Source: JALHOQ01 sp038144835 (lineage in GTDB: Bacteria; Bdellovibrionota; Bdellovibrionia; Bdellovibrionales; UBA1609). Taken from it: 35,234 nt of DNA. The first letter of the stretch is position 1. Every line of letters starts with the position of its first letter. The DNA is taken from positions 1 to 35,234 of the forward strand of contig JAYQON010000016.1 of NCBI GenBank assembly GCA_038144835.1, given 5' to 3'. The notes under the pieces were generated by a model. That model saw only the letters and a list, made by a program, of their open reading frames with translations. It was not told the DNA's origin and did not search any database. Of this stretch, positions 1 through 6,973 are shown piece by piece. The position numbers and the translations under genes are program-made.

Positions 1-87
1 GTCATGACTCGCTCCTTGAGCCAAAGAGGTATAGGGCTTCTTAAGCAATCGGACTGCCATTGCCTAAACCCTCAGCTCGAAACTAAA

Positions 88-102
88 GTGTCAGAGTGAC
101 AC
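88..102. promoter_or_regulatory. Perfect 6+3+6 inverted repeat, operator-like
   Basis: GTGTCA and TGACAC are separated by gag, a compact dyad of the size bound by a dimeric regulator. No promoter next to it is clear enough to assign a target, so the regulatory role is inference. Confidence 0.3.
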
Positions 103-189
103 CGGGTCTGCCAAGAGTCAGATCATTTTCTATACATTTTTCAGTGTTGTCTAAGGTGCATGCGCCTGTTTTCCCTCGTAACAACTGCA

Positions 190-221
190 AAAGACAAAGC
201 CATCTGTATTAAGGATGGCTT
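190..221 (-). terminator. Possible intrinsic terminator of the 256-1287 gene
   Basis: AAGCCATC (197-204) pairs perfectly with GATGGCTT (214-221) across a 9-nt loop. Read on the minus strand the hairpin is followed by TGTCTTTT, a short and interrupted T tract. It lies 35 nt past the stop codon of the minus-strand gene. The stem is only 8 bp with moderate GC, so termination may be weak. Confidence 0.45.
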
Positions 222-255
222 CGTTATTCATTAGTTTTTCTTATGAAAGAACTGC

Positions 256-1287
256 TTACAGGTCGGTGGTTACAGGGAGTGGCTGGGTTGATGGCGGTAC
301 TTCTGAAGCGACAGTTTTTGAAATTTTAGGCTTTGGTGAATCCTCATTTCCACCGGCTGCGACGATTGGTTCTTGTTGGCGTGCGAACACAAATATCATG
401 GTCCTGCGTAGGTATTCACTTTCTGAATTCTTAGCCGACCCGAGGTTTTCGCCTTTTTCTAAAACCGTTACCAGCATTCGTAGCTTGTCTTCAGAGCCAA
501 CAATCAGGCGCAGGTAAATCTTTTTACCTCTTTCGTCGATGGCCTCATAGGCCGTCTGGCTGTCAATGGTGCCGGGAGTCTTGCCCATGGTTTCAATCAA
601 AGAAACTTCGTGCAGAACATCGGCGCCATTTTGAAAGGAATCGTTCAGAGACATTGAGCCAGGTTTGCTTTCGGCAACCGTTTTAAACACGACTTCGCTG
701 ACGCTTTGGTCGCGCTTTGGTTGCCAGGGCTGTCCATTTAAGCTCTTAACAAAAAATTTATATGGAATTATTAACGAGCGTCCTTCGTCCAAGGTGTTGG
801 ACATTATGCCAACATTATCACTCTTTGTCTTATCGAGTTGTAGGGATCTATTAGTGTAAATAGAGATTAGCCCAACATGGTCTCCGCGAGTGCTGTCTTG
901 AAACTCTAAGTGTGAAACAACCTCCTCAAGCGAATAGAGGCCCTCGGCCAGCTTCTGAGCCTCGACGGCAGTGCCTTGTATGTATTCTGTGACCTGGGCT
1001 TTCATAGCCTTGATTTTGTTGCTTTTGATTTTGGTATCATTTTGGTTGGGCAAGGGGGCCGTTTTAGCGTTTTTTGCACTCCCATTATTGGTTTCGGGAT
1101 CCTCGGGAGAACTCACTTTTGGCTTTGAGGACGCCGTTTTGTTAGCATCTTTGAGAAGGCCGGTATTCTTGTTGCGTTGAATAGGTTGGCGCCGTTGTTT
1201 ACCTCTTCCAGCTTCGGCGCAGGCAACAGCAGCTACCTGTACCGCCAGGAGAAGGGCTAAACTATTTATGTACTTAGACTTATTCAT
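256..1287 (-). CDS. Secreted hypothetical protein, 343 aa
   Basis: I do not recognise the family. The N-terminus (MNKSK, then a hydrophobic run to about residue 24 ending ACAEA) looks like a Sec signal peptide. Residues about 27-80 are low in complexity and rich in Lys, Asn and Pro (a linker), followed by a probable folded region from about 90 to 310 and a Pro/Thr-rich tail. The start is supported by a GGAGG ribosome binding site a few bases upstream of ATG. It lies downstream of the six-cysteine protein gene, on the same strand, separated by 124 bp. Location is probably periplasm or cell surface. No catalytic motif is visible. Confidence 0.8.
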   Translation of the reverse strand: MNKSKYINSLALLLAVQVAAVACAEAGRGKQRRQPIQRNKNTGLLKDANKTASSKPKVSSPEDPETNNGSAKNAKTAPLPNQNDTKIKSNKIKAMKAQVTEYIQGTAVEAQKLAEGLYSLEEVVSHLEFQDSTRGDHVGLISIYTNRSLQLDKTKSDNVGIMSNTLDEGRSLIIPYKFFVKSLNGQPWQPKRDQSVSEVVFKTVAESKPGSMSLNDSFQNGADVLHEVSLIETMGKTPGTIDSQTAYEAIDERGKKIYLRLIVGSEDKLRMLVTVLEKGENLGSAKNSESEYLRRTMIFVFARQQEPIVAAGGNEDSPKPKISKTVASEVPPSTQPLPVTTDL

Positions 1288-1411
1288 GGGGCCTCCGGCG
1301 TAATTCGCCCACTTGAAAGGTTTACAAATGGCGTGCCGTGCTTGCTGGCTTTTTAAAGGTAGATGGATGCGTTTGTATTCAAGCTAGGTGACGTAAATTG
1401 GCGTTGGTCGA

Positions 1412-1672
1412 TTATTCGCAGACCCAAAAGCAGCCCCTAGAGCTGCCTTTATCTAAGCAGGAGTCGAAGTCCGTGAAGCTTTGGCAGGACGAGTTGGCCC
1501 CTCGACAGCGAGGCTGGCAATCTAGATCATCCAGGTCCGGAATCAGTTCATGAATGGAAGAGAGCTGGCGATCGATCCACTCGGAGCGTTTTTCAAACAT
1601 ATCTGCCGAGGCCGTAATTGGTGTGACGGTTGCGCAGAGCCAGAAAAGAATGCTTGAGACCGATTTGAGCAA
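1412..1672 (-). CDS. Small cysteine-rich secreted protein, 86 aa
   Basis: This is a short protein starting at TTG; AAGGAA lies about 7 nt upstream in good register, which decides the start. Residues 1-23 form a signal peptide (hydrophobic, ending TASA). The mature part of roughly 63 residues has exactly six cysteines (CQPRC, SSC, DSC, GC, VC), enough for three disulfides, and an acidic stretch (IPDLDDLD). Such a pattern suggests an exported protein oxidised in the periplasm. It has its own promoter within the end of the upstream PBP gene. I do not recognise the family. It could be an inhibitor-like or structural mini-protein, but nothing in the sequence settles that. Confidence 0.7.
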   Translation of the reverse strand: MLKSVSSILFWLCATVTPITASADMFEKRSEWIDRQLSSIHELIPDLDDLDCQPRCRGANSSCQSFTDFDSCLDKGSSRGCFWVCE

Positions 1673-1680
1673 GAGAATTC

Positions 1681-1697
1681 CTTATATCAGTTATAAG
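1681..1697. repeat. Inverted repeat in the leader of the six-cysteine gene
   Basis: CTTATA (1681-1686) and TATAAG (1692-1697) are perfect arms around a 5-nt spacer. On the minus strand this sits at the predicted transcript start and its last bases run into the AAGGAA ribosome binding site. It could be a weak leader hairpin or an operator; the low GC content makes a stable RNA stem unlikely. Confidence 0.35.
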
Positions 1698-1704
1698 AAA
1701 CGTC

Positions 1705-1734
1705 GATATAGCCGTTGTCGTCATTCTGTGTCAA
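1705..1734 (-). promoter_or_regulatory. Sigma-70-type promoter of the six-cysteine gene
   Basis: On the minus strand a perfect -35 box TTGACA (1734-1729) is followed after 18 bp by TATATC (1710-1705), which matches 4 of 6 of the -10 consensus. Transcription would begin near 1698, giving a 25-nt leader before the TTG start. The -35 box overlaps the stop codon of the upstream PBP gene, so the small protein can be expressed independently. Confidence 0.55.
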
Positions 1735-3944
1735 GAGGCCCAAGCACTAAAAATAAGTTCTAGCTGATCGGGCAGTTCTTTGAGATTTGGGAACTGTTTT
1801 AAAAGCTCCTCTCGTGAAAGTTGTCGAATCTCGACCCCTTCAGGCCAGTGAAAGGGTTGGACTTGAAAGATGCCTTGCAGCTGTTTTTGCAGTTCACTCC
1901 AAATAGGAAGAGCTGCGCCTGCGCCAGTGAGACCCATTACCGTATTATCATCGTAACCAACCCAGACCACGGTGAGCACTCGAGAATTAAAACCCACAAA
2001 CCAAGCATCCTTCGTATCGCTGGTGGTTCCCGTTTTTCCGGCATAATCGCCGACCAGTCCTCGGATCCGAGCGCCTCGTGCTGAACCCACATCCAGAGTT
2101 GTGCGTAACATTCCGACGAGAACGGCCGTAGTGATTGGATCGAGAGCTAACTCTTTAGAGGGACGACGTTGGTAGACTACATTGCCAACAGCATCCTCCA
2201 CCCGAGACAGGGTGTGGATCTGCTCATGTTGGCCAAAGTTTGCCAGAGTAGTGAAGGCTTGTGCCACTTCGAAGGGAGAAAGTTCCACTGCCCCCAAGGT
2301 GATTGCTGGCAACCTGGGGGCGTTGGGCTCGACTCCAGACTTATTCAATGCGAGCATGACACTCTCTAAACCAACCTGCTGGCCCACGCGAGCAGCTGTT
2401 GTGTTGATTGAGTTAGCCAAAGCGTAAAAATAGGGGATGGTCCCACGGTTTTTGCCGTCATAATTTTTGGGTTTCCAAACCTGTTTCCCCACCCTCCATT
2501 CAAAAGGTGCGTCTTCCACAGGGGTCAAAGGTGAATGGTTGCGCAGGGCTGGCCAGTACACGAAGGGTTTAATGATAGAGCCCACTTGGCGGCGTCCAGA
2601 TGTTACGCGATTGTATTGGCTGATTTTAAAATCGCGACCACCAACCAACGCCAACACTTGGGCGCTAGGCAAGTCGATGGTGATCAATGCCGCTTGTAAT
2701 GGGCCTGAGCGGGAGGGTTGAGATCTTGGTTCGACTTCGCTCAAAACGTTTGTCAAGGTTGTGCTGGCCAGGGTTTGAACATCTGCGTCTAGAGTTGTAA
2801 ATAGCCGGGCTCCCTCATCCGCCTCGATTTCCAAATTTTCAAATTCTTTGAGTGCCGCGGCCACAAAATAAGGCGCCTGTACCCGTTTTTGAGCAGATGA
2901 GGGAATAGGCAACGGTGCCTGGTTTGCTGCCTTGAGCTCATTCTCTTCAATCATGCTGCTTGTATACATTTTATTTAAGACCAGTTCGCGACGTGAGCGA
3001 GCAAGGTCCTGATGGTCGAAGGGAGAATAACGACCGGGACTATTGATTATCGCGGCGAGTAAGGCGCATTCCGCAAGATTAAGTCTGTCTATAGATTTAT
3101 CGAAGTAGTAAGACGAAGCACTGCCGAGACCACGAACTTGGTACGGTCCATTCTGACCCATGTAGATAACATTTAGATACATTTCCAAAATCTGGTCTTT
3201 GTTAATCTGAGATTCGAGCAGTATGGCGAGTAATTGCTCCTCGATTTTTCGGCGTAGGGTTTTTTTAGGCGTTAAGAAAAAATTTTTGACTAACTGTTGA
3301 GTGATCGTGCTGCCGCCTTCTTTAAAACGGCCAGACCTAATGTTGCGCACCATGGCGCGCAGTATTCCGCTGGCGCTCACACCTTTATGCTCTAAAAAAT
3401 CCCTGTCTTCGATGGCAGTGACCGCTTGTAGACAAGCCAGTGGGATCTCGCTGAGAGGGGTGTTTTGTTGCAAAATGGGTTGGGATTCGAAGAATTGAGT
3501 GATCAATCGCGGGAATAGAGAAAAGCTTTGCGTTTCTATCAGCGGAGAGCCTTTCCACACATCGATAATCCACAGGTTTTCATCCCATGTGACAAGGAGC
3601 GTGGGACTTTTGATCCAAAGGCAACCCTGCGCATTTTTGCTGAGCTCAACGCCGTAGCTATGAGCACAACCTTCATTTTGACCCAAGACGTAGTCGCGAT
3701 CCTCCTGCCAGCCAATTTTTTTTATTTCTTCGAGGAGATATGTGAGCGGCAGTTTACGTCCGGGAGCCAACAAGAAGCCCTGCGAGTAAAGCTCAAGAGG
3801 CGGCAGTACCCAGCCTTTCTCAAGGCGTTGAGAAATTTTTTTTTGCAAATGCGCCGTGACGACCGCGCCTAAGCCCAGAAAACCGGCAACCAAAAAAGCT
3901 GCGAAAATAACAAACCGATGTCGCCAACTCATCCACCTTGACAT
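1731..3944 (-). CDS. mrcB: Bifunctional penicillin-binding protein 1B (transglycosylase/transpeptidase)
   Basis: It polymerises glycan strands from lipid II and cross-links the peptides at the outer face of the inner membrane. One membrane anchor spans residues about 11-32. Residues about 55-115 resemble the UB2H regulatory domain of PBP1B. The GT51 domain shows EDRDFLEHKG (179-188, catalytic Glu179), GGSTITQQL (210-218), RRKIEE (231-236) and LEMYLNVIYMG. The transpeptidase domain shows SIIK (nucleophile Ser456), SIN (512-514) and KTGTT (637-641). Length 737 fits class A PBPs. The annotated ATG has no clear ribosome binding site; a second ATG at codon 5 has AAGGTGG directly before it, so the start is uncertain by four codons. 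Its start is only 11 bp from a divergent gene. Confidence 0.95.
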   Translation of the reverse strand: MSRWMSWRHRFVIFAAFLVAGFLGLGAVVTAHLQKKISQRLEKGWVLPPLELYSQGFLLAPGRKLPLTYLLEEIKKIGWQEDRDYVLGQNEGCAHSYGVELSKNAQGCLWIKSPTLLVTWDENLWIIDVWKGSPLIETQSFSLFPRLITQFFESQPILQQNTPLSEIPLACLQAVTAIEDRDFLEHKGVSASGILRAMVRNIRSGRFKEGGSTITQQLVKNFFLTPKKTLRRKIEEQLLAILLESQINKDQILEMYLNVIYMGQNGPYQVRGLGSASSYYFDKSIDRLNLAECALLAAIINSPGRYSPFDHQDLARSRRELVLNKMYTSSMIEENELKAANQAPLPIPSSAQKRVQAPYFVAAALKEFENLEIEADEGARLFTTLDADVQTLASTTLTNVLSEVEPRSQPSRSGPLQAALITIDLPSAQVLALVGGRDFKISQYNRVTSGRRQVGSIIKPFVYWPALRNHSPLTPVEDAPFEWRVGKQVWKPKNYDGKNRGTIPYFYALANSINTTAARVGQQVGLESVMLALNKSGVEPNAPRLPAITLGAVELSPFEVAQAFTTLANFGQHEQIHTLSRVEDAVGNVVYQRRPSKELALDPITTAVLVGMLRTTLDVGSARGARIRGLVGDYAGKTGTTSDTKDAWFVGFNSRVLTVVWVGYDDNTVMGLTGAGAALPIWSELQKQLQGIFQVQPFHWPEGVEIRQLSREELLKQFPNLKELPDQLELIFSAWAS

Positions 3945-3955
3945 TAGGTGGACGC

Positions 3956-4255
3956 ATGTCTTTAGTCAAAGGCATGAAAATTTCCGAGAAACAAATGAAA
4001 CGAATGGCTGTGGCGATCTTAAAAGGACTCAAGGAGCAAAATGCCATCGAGCAGTTCAAGGAAAAGGAAGAAGTGGTTTTAGAGCGCGCTTTCGCGATCA
4101 TCAAATCTGATTTTGAGCGTGAAGCCGAACTGGACCGCGAGGTTAATCGCATGATGGATGACCTCGAACGTCAAAACCCTGGAGAGTTCCAGCGCTTCAA
4201 GATGTTCCCAATGTTGAAGAGGCGTTTGGCGAAAGAGAAAGGAATCATACTATGA
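3956..4255 (+). CDS. DUF507 family protein, first of a pair
   Basis: This 99-residue soluble protein begins MSLVKGMKISEKQ and continues with helical, highly charged sequence. The opening (lysine/serine start, helix, an E-rich middle, and an ending with long basic helix) matches DUF507, a family of about 90-100 residues known from Deltaproteobacteria-like genomes; its role is unknown. ATG at 3956 is chosen over the in-frame TTG at 3938 because AGGTGG precedes it by 4 nt. Its stop overlaps the start of the second DUF507 gene by 4 nt (ATGA), so the two are translationally coupled and may form a heterodimer (inference). Confidence 0.8.
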   Translation: MSLVKGMKISEKQMKRMAVAILKGLKEQNAIEQFKEKEEVVLERAFAIIKSDFEREAELDREVNRMMDDLERQNPGEFQRFKMFPMLKRRLAKEKGIIL

Positions 4256-4527
4256 TCTTAAGCGAAGATCGCGTGGGACATTTGGCCCGGATTGTAGTGG
4301 ATGGTATATGGAACGACGATCTGATTGATTACGTCGATGACGATGCGGCTTTGCGTGCGGCCAAGAGAGGGTTGAACCTCTTTGTCAAAGAAGTCGAGGA
4401 TCTCGATCAGTCGGTTAAAGCTAAGGTGGCTTCGCTCAAACGAGGCGTTATTGAGGGAAGTCCGGAATGGGACGTACTCTACGCAAAATATATGGATGAG
4501 GAGATGCAAAGACGTGGCAACAAATAA
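4252..4527 (+). CDS. DUF507 family protein, second of a pair
   Basis: This 91-residue protein starts MILSEDRVGHLARIVVDG and has WNDDLIDYVDDD, then a long charged helix, and ends with a WDVLYAKYMDEE segment. These are the typical start, central and end features of DUF507. It overlaps the preceding DUF507 gene by 4 nt and the following GroES-like gene by 14 nt. The paralogous pair is diverged: this copy keeps the family consensus better than the first. Cytoplasmic; function unknown. The operon link to a chaperonin-like protein hints at a role in protein or RNA handling, which is only inference. Confidence 0.85.
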   Translation: MILSEDRVGHLARIVVDGIWNDDLIDYVDDDAALRAAKRGLNLFVKEVEDLDQSVKAKVASLKRGVIEGSPEWDVLYAKYMDEEMQRRGNK

Positions 4528-5005
4528 AAAGAAATCTGGCAAAAAGCCGGCAAAAAAAATTCAAAAAAAGGCTACGGGTAAAAAGCCCAAAGGCATGAGC
4601 AAAAAAATCGTTAAAGCTGCAAAATCGGCAAAAAAGGCAGTTGTTGCAAAAGGTAAAACGATTTTTCAGGTAAAAACTGAAAAAGCTGCGCGCAAGCCAG
4701 CAATGGTATCAGCTCGACTGATCACGCCACTCGAAGATCGCCTCCTGGTCGCCTCGGAGGGTGAAAGCGAAATTACTCCTGGAGGAATTTATATCCCAGC
4801 AACAGCCGCTGGTCAGAGACCTCATCGCGGAGAAGTACTTGCCGTTGGCCCTGGACGCCGAAATAAAAAAGGACAGCTGCGTCCGCTTGATGTCAATGCG
4901 GGTGATATGGTTTTATTTAATGAGTTTGCGGGCACCAAAGTCGCTATTGACGGTAAAGAGTATCTGATTTTGCGTGAAGAAGATGTGCTCGGGATTGCAA
5001 CCTGA
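4514..5005 (+). CDS. GroES-like co-chaperonin with lysine-rich N-terminal tail
   Basis: Residues about 68-163 are a full Cpn10/GroES domain: RLITPLEDRLLV, a mobile loop with GGIYIP (GroEL-binding hydrophobic triplet IYI), HRGEVLAVGPG, GDMVLFNEFAG and EYLILREEDVLGI. Residues 1-63 are an extension with 23 lysines, one Arg and one Glu, alternating with Ala, Gly, Pro and Ser like the tails of histone H1-like bacterial proteins. GTG at 4514 is chosen because GAGGAG ends 10 nt upstream; ATG at 4496 is also in frame. An internal ATG at 4703 would give a normal-sized GroES but has no ribosome binding site. No groEL is adjacent. It overlaps the second DUF507 gene by 14 nt. The tail could bind nucleic acid or acidic partners (inference). 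No symbol is given because this is probably not the main GroES. Confidence 0.85.
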   Translation: MATNKKKSGKKPAKKIQKKATGKKPKGMSKKIVKAAKSAKKAVVAKGKTIFQVKTEKAARKPAMVSARLITPLEDRLLVASEGESEITPGGIYIPATAAGQRPHRGEVLAVGPGRRNKKGQLRPLDVNAGDMVLFNEFAGTKVAIDGKEYLILREEDVLGIAT

Positions 5006-5088
5006 AACCGCTTTTGTAGCCAGAATCTTTTATATAACAAGTCAGCAGAACAAACCTGTTGCAATATATGGCAGCCCTAACCTTTTCA

Positions 5089-5116
5089 TTGACGTGGAAG
5101 GGTTGGGTGCTAGTCT
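5089..5116 (+). promoter_or_regulatory. Possible promoter of the outer-membrane barrel gene
   Basis: TTGACG (5089-5094) is followed after 16 bp by TAGTCT (5111-5116), a weak -10 match. The start would lie about 20 nt before the ATG at 5144. An imperfect dyad (CCCTAACC ... GGTTGGG, about 5075-5107) surrounds the -35 and could be an operator. The -10 quality keeps confidence low. Confidence 0.35.
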
Positions 5117-5143
5117 TAAAAATCATTTTCACGGGCGGATGAG

Positions 5144-6604
5144 ATGCGAAAAAAATCAGTCATTTTCATCACTCTCAGCTTTCTCACCACATTGTTGTTT
5201 TTAAAATCAGCTCATGCGGATATTGAGTGGAGCGGAGTGTATCGAATTGAAGGCAACTTCATTAAAAACCCCGAACTGGGCGGTCGGGATAGAGAGCTGT
5301 CCTATGGACAACACCATTTAATCCTGCGCCCTAAGATTATTGCTGGCGATGGTCTCACGATTTATGGTCAGTTTAATCTGTTAAATGATGCTACAAATTA
5401 TCCCAATTCTCAAATGGGACAGATCTGGGGTGCGGGAGTACGTGGTGAAGCGGGAGATTCTTCAGCGACGACATCGGCGGCAGACTCAAACGTTTTGTCA
5501 CGAACCCAAGCTGCGGACACTTTGCAAGTCACTCAGTTGTATCTCACCTTCTCACAAGAATATGGCCAACTGATTGTGGGCCGCGCTCCGCTACAATTTG
5601 GTCTGGGCATGACCCATAACGCCGGTCGTGGATTGTTCGATCACTGGTATGATACTCGCGATTTGGTGGGTTACAAATTTATCGTGGGCAATCTCTGGTT
5701 TTTGCCCATGTATGGAAAACCTAGCGAAAGCTTTATTAACCGCAACGACGATGTTTCTGATTACATGATTCAAATGCAATATGAAAATCCAGATACAGAT
5801 ATTGAACTCGGGATTTTCTATCAAGTTCGTAAAGGTTCGAATCAGGCGAGCGATGGTCCAACGCCAGCCAATACAGATCCAGTCGGATCCGTGCTGGGTG
5901 GTCCAAGTTCCACGAACTCCGGGCGTATCGACGGCAAGCAAGTCAGTCTTTACGCTCTGAAAGATTCAGAAACTTTGCGTCTAGGCGTAGAAGCTACTTT
6001 TCAAAGCGGCGAAAGTGGTGTTGTGACCTCAAGTGGTGACAATGTTACTTGGAATGGCTTTGGCGTTGCCGGTGAGGCTGAATACCGCCCGGGTGGTAAG
6101 TGGAAGTGGGGAGTGAAGGCTGGCAGTGCCTCAGGTGATGATCCCGCCACCGGTGGTAAGTTTGAAGGTTTTATTTTTAACCGCAACTATGATGTTGCCA
6201 TGCTGATGTTCAATCGTCCTCTGGGCCAGGATGATTTTTTGCGTACTCGCCTAGTTACTGGTGCAGTTCGTGACAACGATGGCAACATCCAACGCGCGGA
6301 TGTCGAAGCGATCAGCAACGTATTGTATTTTGCTCCCTCCGTTAAATATTCTCTTGGACAGAGGTGGAGCATTGAAAATTCAATTATCACTGGATTTTTG
6401 AGTGACCAGCCACTCAATGGCAAAAGTGTTGCTAACGACCTTGGGTATGAGTGGGATATTGCTTTAACCTTTTCGCCACGCAAAGGAGTGAGCTGGGTGA
6501 ACCAGGCTGCTATGCTCTTTCCAGGGGATGCTTGGAGTGGTGAATCCCAGTATGACTCAAGTTTTGCGTTTGGTTTGACAACAAAAGCCGCCATCAGCTT
6601 CTAG
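5144..6604 (+). CDS. Outer-membrane beta-barrel (porin-like) protein, 486 aa
   Basis: A signal peptide (residues 1-25, ending SAHA) leads into DIEWSGVYRIEGNF and a long series of amphipathic strands alternating with Asp/Asn/Gly-rich turns. Examples are LILRPKIIAGDGLTIYGQFN, LRLGVEATF and KWKWGVKAG. It ends in AISF, a C-terminal phenylalanine as expected for BAM-assembled barrels. Length and strand content suggest 16-18 strands, but no named porin family is recognised. It may act as a channel or structural outer-membrane protein. A strong terminator follows about 75 nt after the stop, so it is the last gene of its transcript. The ribosome binding site is weak (GGATGAG). Confidence 0.8.
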   Translation: MRKKSVIFITLSFLTTLLFLKSAHADIEWSGVYRIEGNFIKNPELGGRDRELSYGQHHLILRPKIIAGDGLTIYGQFNLLNDATNYPNSQMGQIWGAGVRGEAGDSSATTSAADSNVLSRTQAADTLQVTQLYLTFSQEYGQLIVGRAPLQFGLGMTHNAGRGLFDHWYDTRDLVGYKFIVGNLWFLPMYGKPSESFINRNDDVSDYMIQMQYENPDTDIELGIFYQVRKGSNQASDGPTPANTDPVGSVLGGPSSTNSGRIDGKQVSLYALKDSETLRLGVEATFQSGESGVVTSSGDNVTWNGFGVAGEAEYRPGGKWKWGVKAGSASGDDPATGGKFEGFIFNRNYDVAMLMFNRPLGQDDFLRTRLVTGAVRDNDGNIQRADVEAISNVLYFAPSVKYSLGQRWSIENSIITGFLSDQPLNGKSVANDLGYEWDIALTFSPRKGVSWVNQAAMLFPGDAWSGESQYDSSFAFGLTTKAAISF

Positions 6605-6973
6605 TTAGCATCTTGACGAACTGCTTGTAACGGCAACTGAGATTACTTCCAGATCACACCTTGCGATGGTGGTGGCAAGGCCCAGGGGGAAACCCCTGGG
6701 TTTTTTTGTGAGCTAAATGCAGGTTCGCGAAGTAGGGCTTTTGCCCTGTTCACAATTTGGTCAGCCTAACTCCCTATGATCTCAGTAGATTTACTGCGAG
6801 TGTTGTTGTGGAGATAAGGACTTCGACAAAAACAGGTTTGTTTTTTTCACATTTAGAAATTCTTATTTTTTCAAAATATTCAATAACATAGCAGACAAAA
6901 ATTCAGTTGGCCTCAAATGTGGAATGCTGCTCCTAATAGGTGCTCTGAGTTCCTGCGTTTAAAGGAGGACGTA
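6605..6973. other. Intergenic region with terminator and AT-rich promoter tract
   Basis: No gene is seen. The first third holds the strong terminator (6681-6707). The last part, 6838-6905, is very AT-rich (runs of T, TTCAAAATATTCAATAA) and probably holds the promoter and an UP-like element for the next gene. I could not pick a -35/-10 pair with confidence. Confidence 0.6.
6681..6707 (+). terminator. Strong Rho-independent terminator
   Basis: CCCAGGGG (6681-6688), a GAAA tetraloop and CCCCTGGG (6693-6700) form a perfect 8-bp GC-rich stem, followed directly by seven T residues. It ends the transcript of the outer-membrane barrel gene. Confidence 0.95.

Larger units (their letters stand above)
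1..255. other. Intergenic edge region, no gene recognised
   Basis: I see no convincing coding region here; frames are short and lack a ribosome binding site. It contains a perfect 15-bp dyad (GTGTCA-gag-TGACAC, 88-102) and a hairpin at 197-221 that could terminate the minus-strand gene ending at 256. Whatever gene lies to the left is outside the window. Confidence 0.6.

Noticed and set aside
3938..3966. TTGACA (3938) with TTTAGT as a promoter for the DUF507 operon
   Set aside because: The -10 lies after the start codon of the first gene, so it cannot drive it; it probably reflects chance.
5006..5060. AT-rich TATATAAC as a -10 box after the GroES-like gene
   Set aside because: No -35 at a suitable distance; the TTGACG site nearer the next gene is a better candidate.
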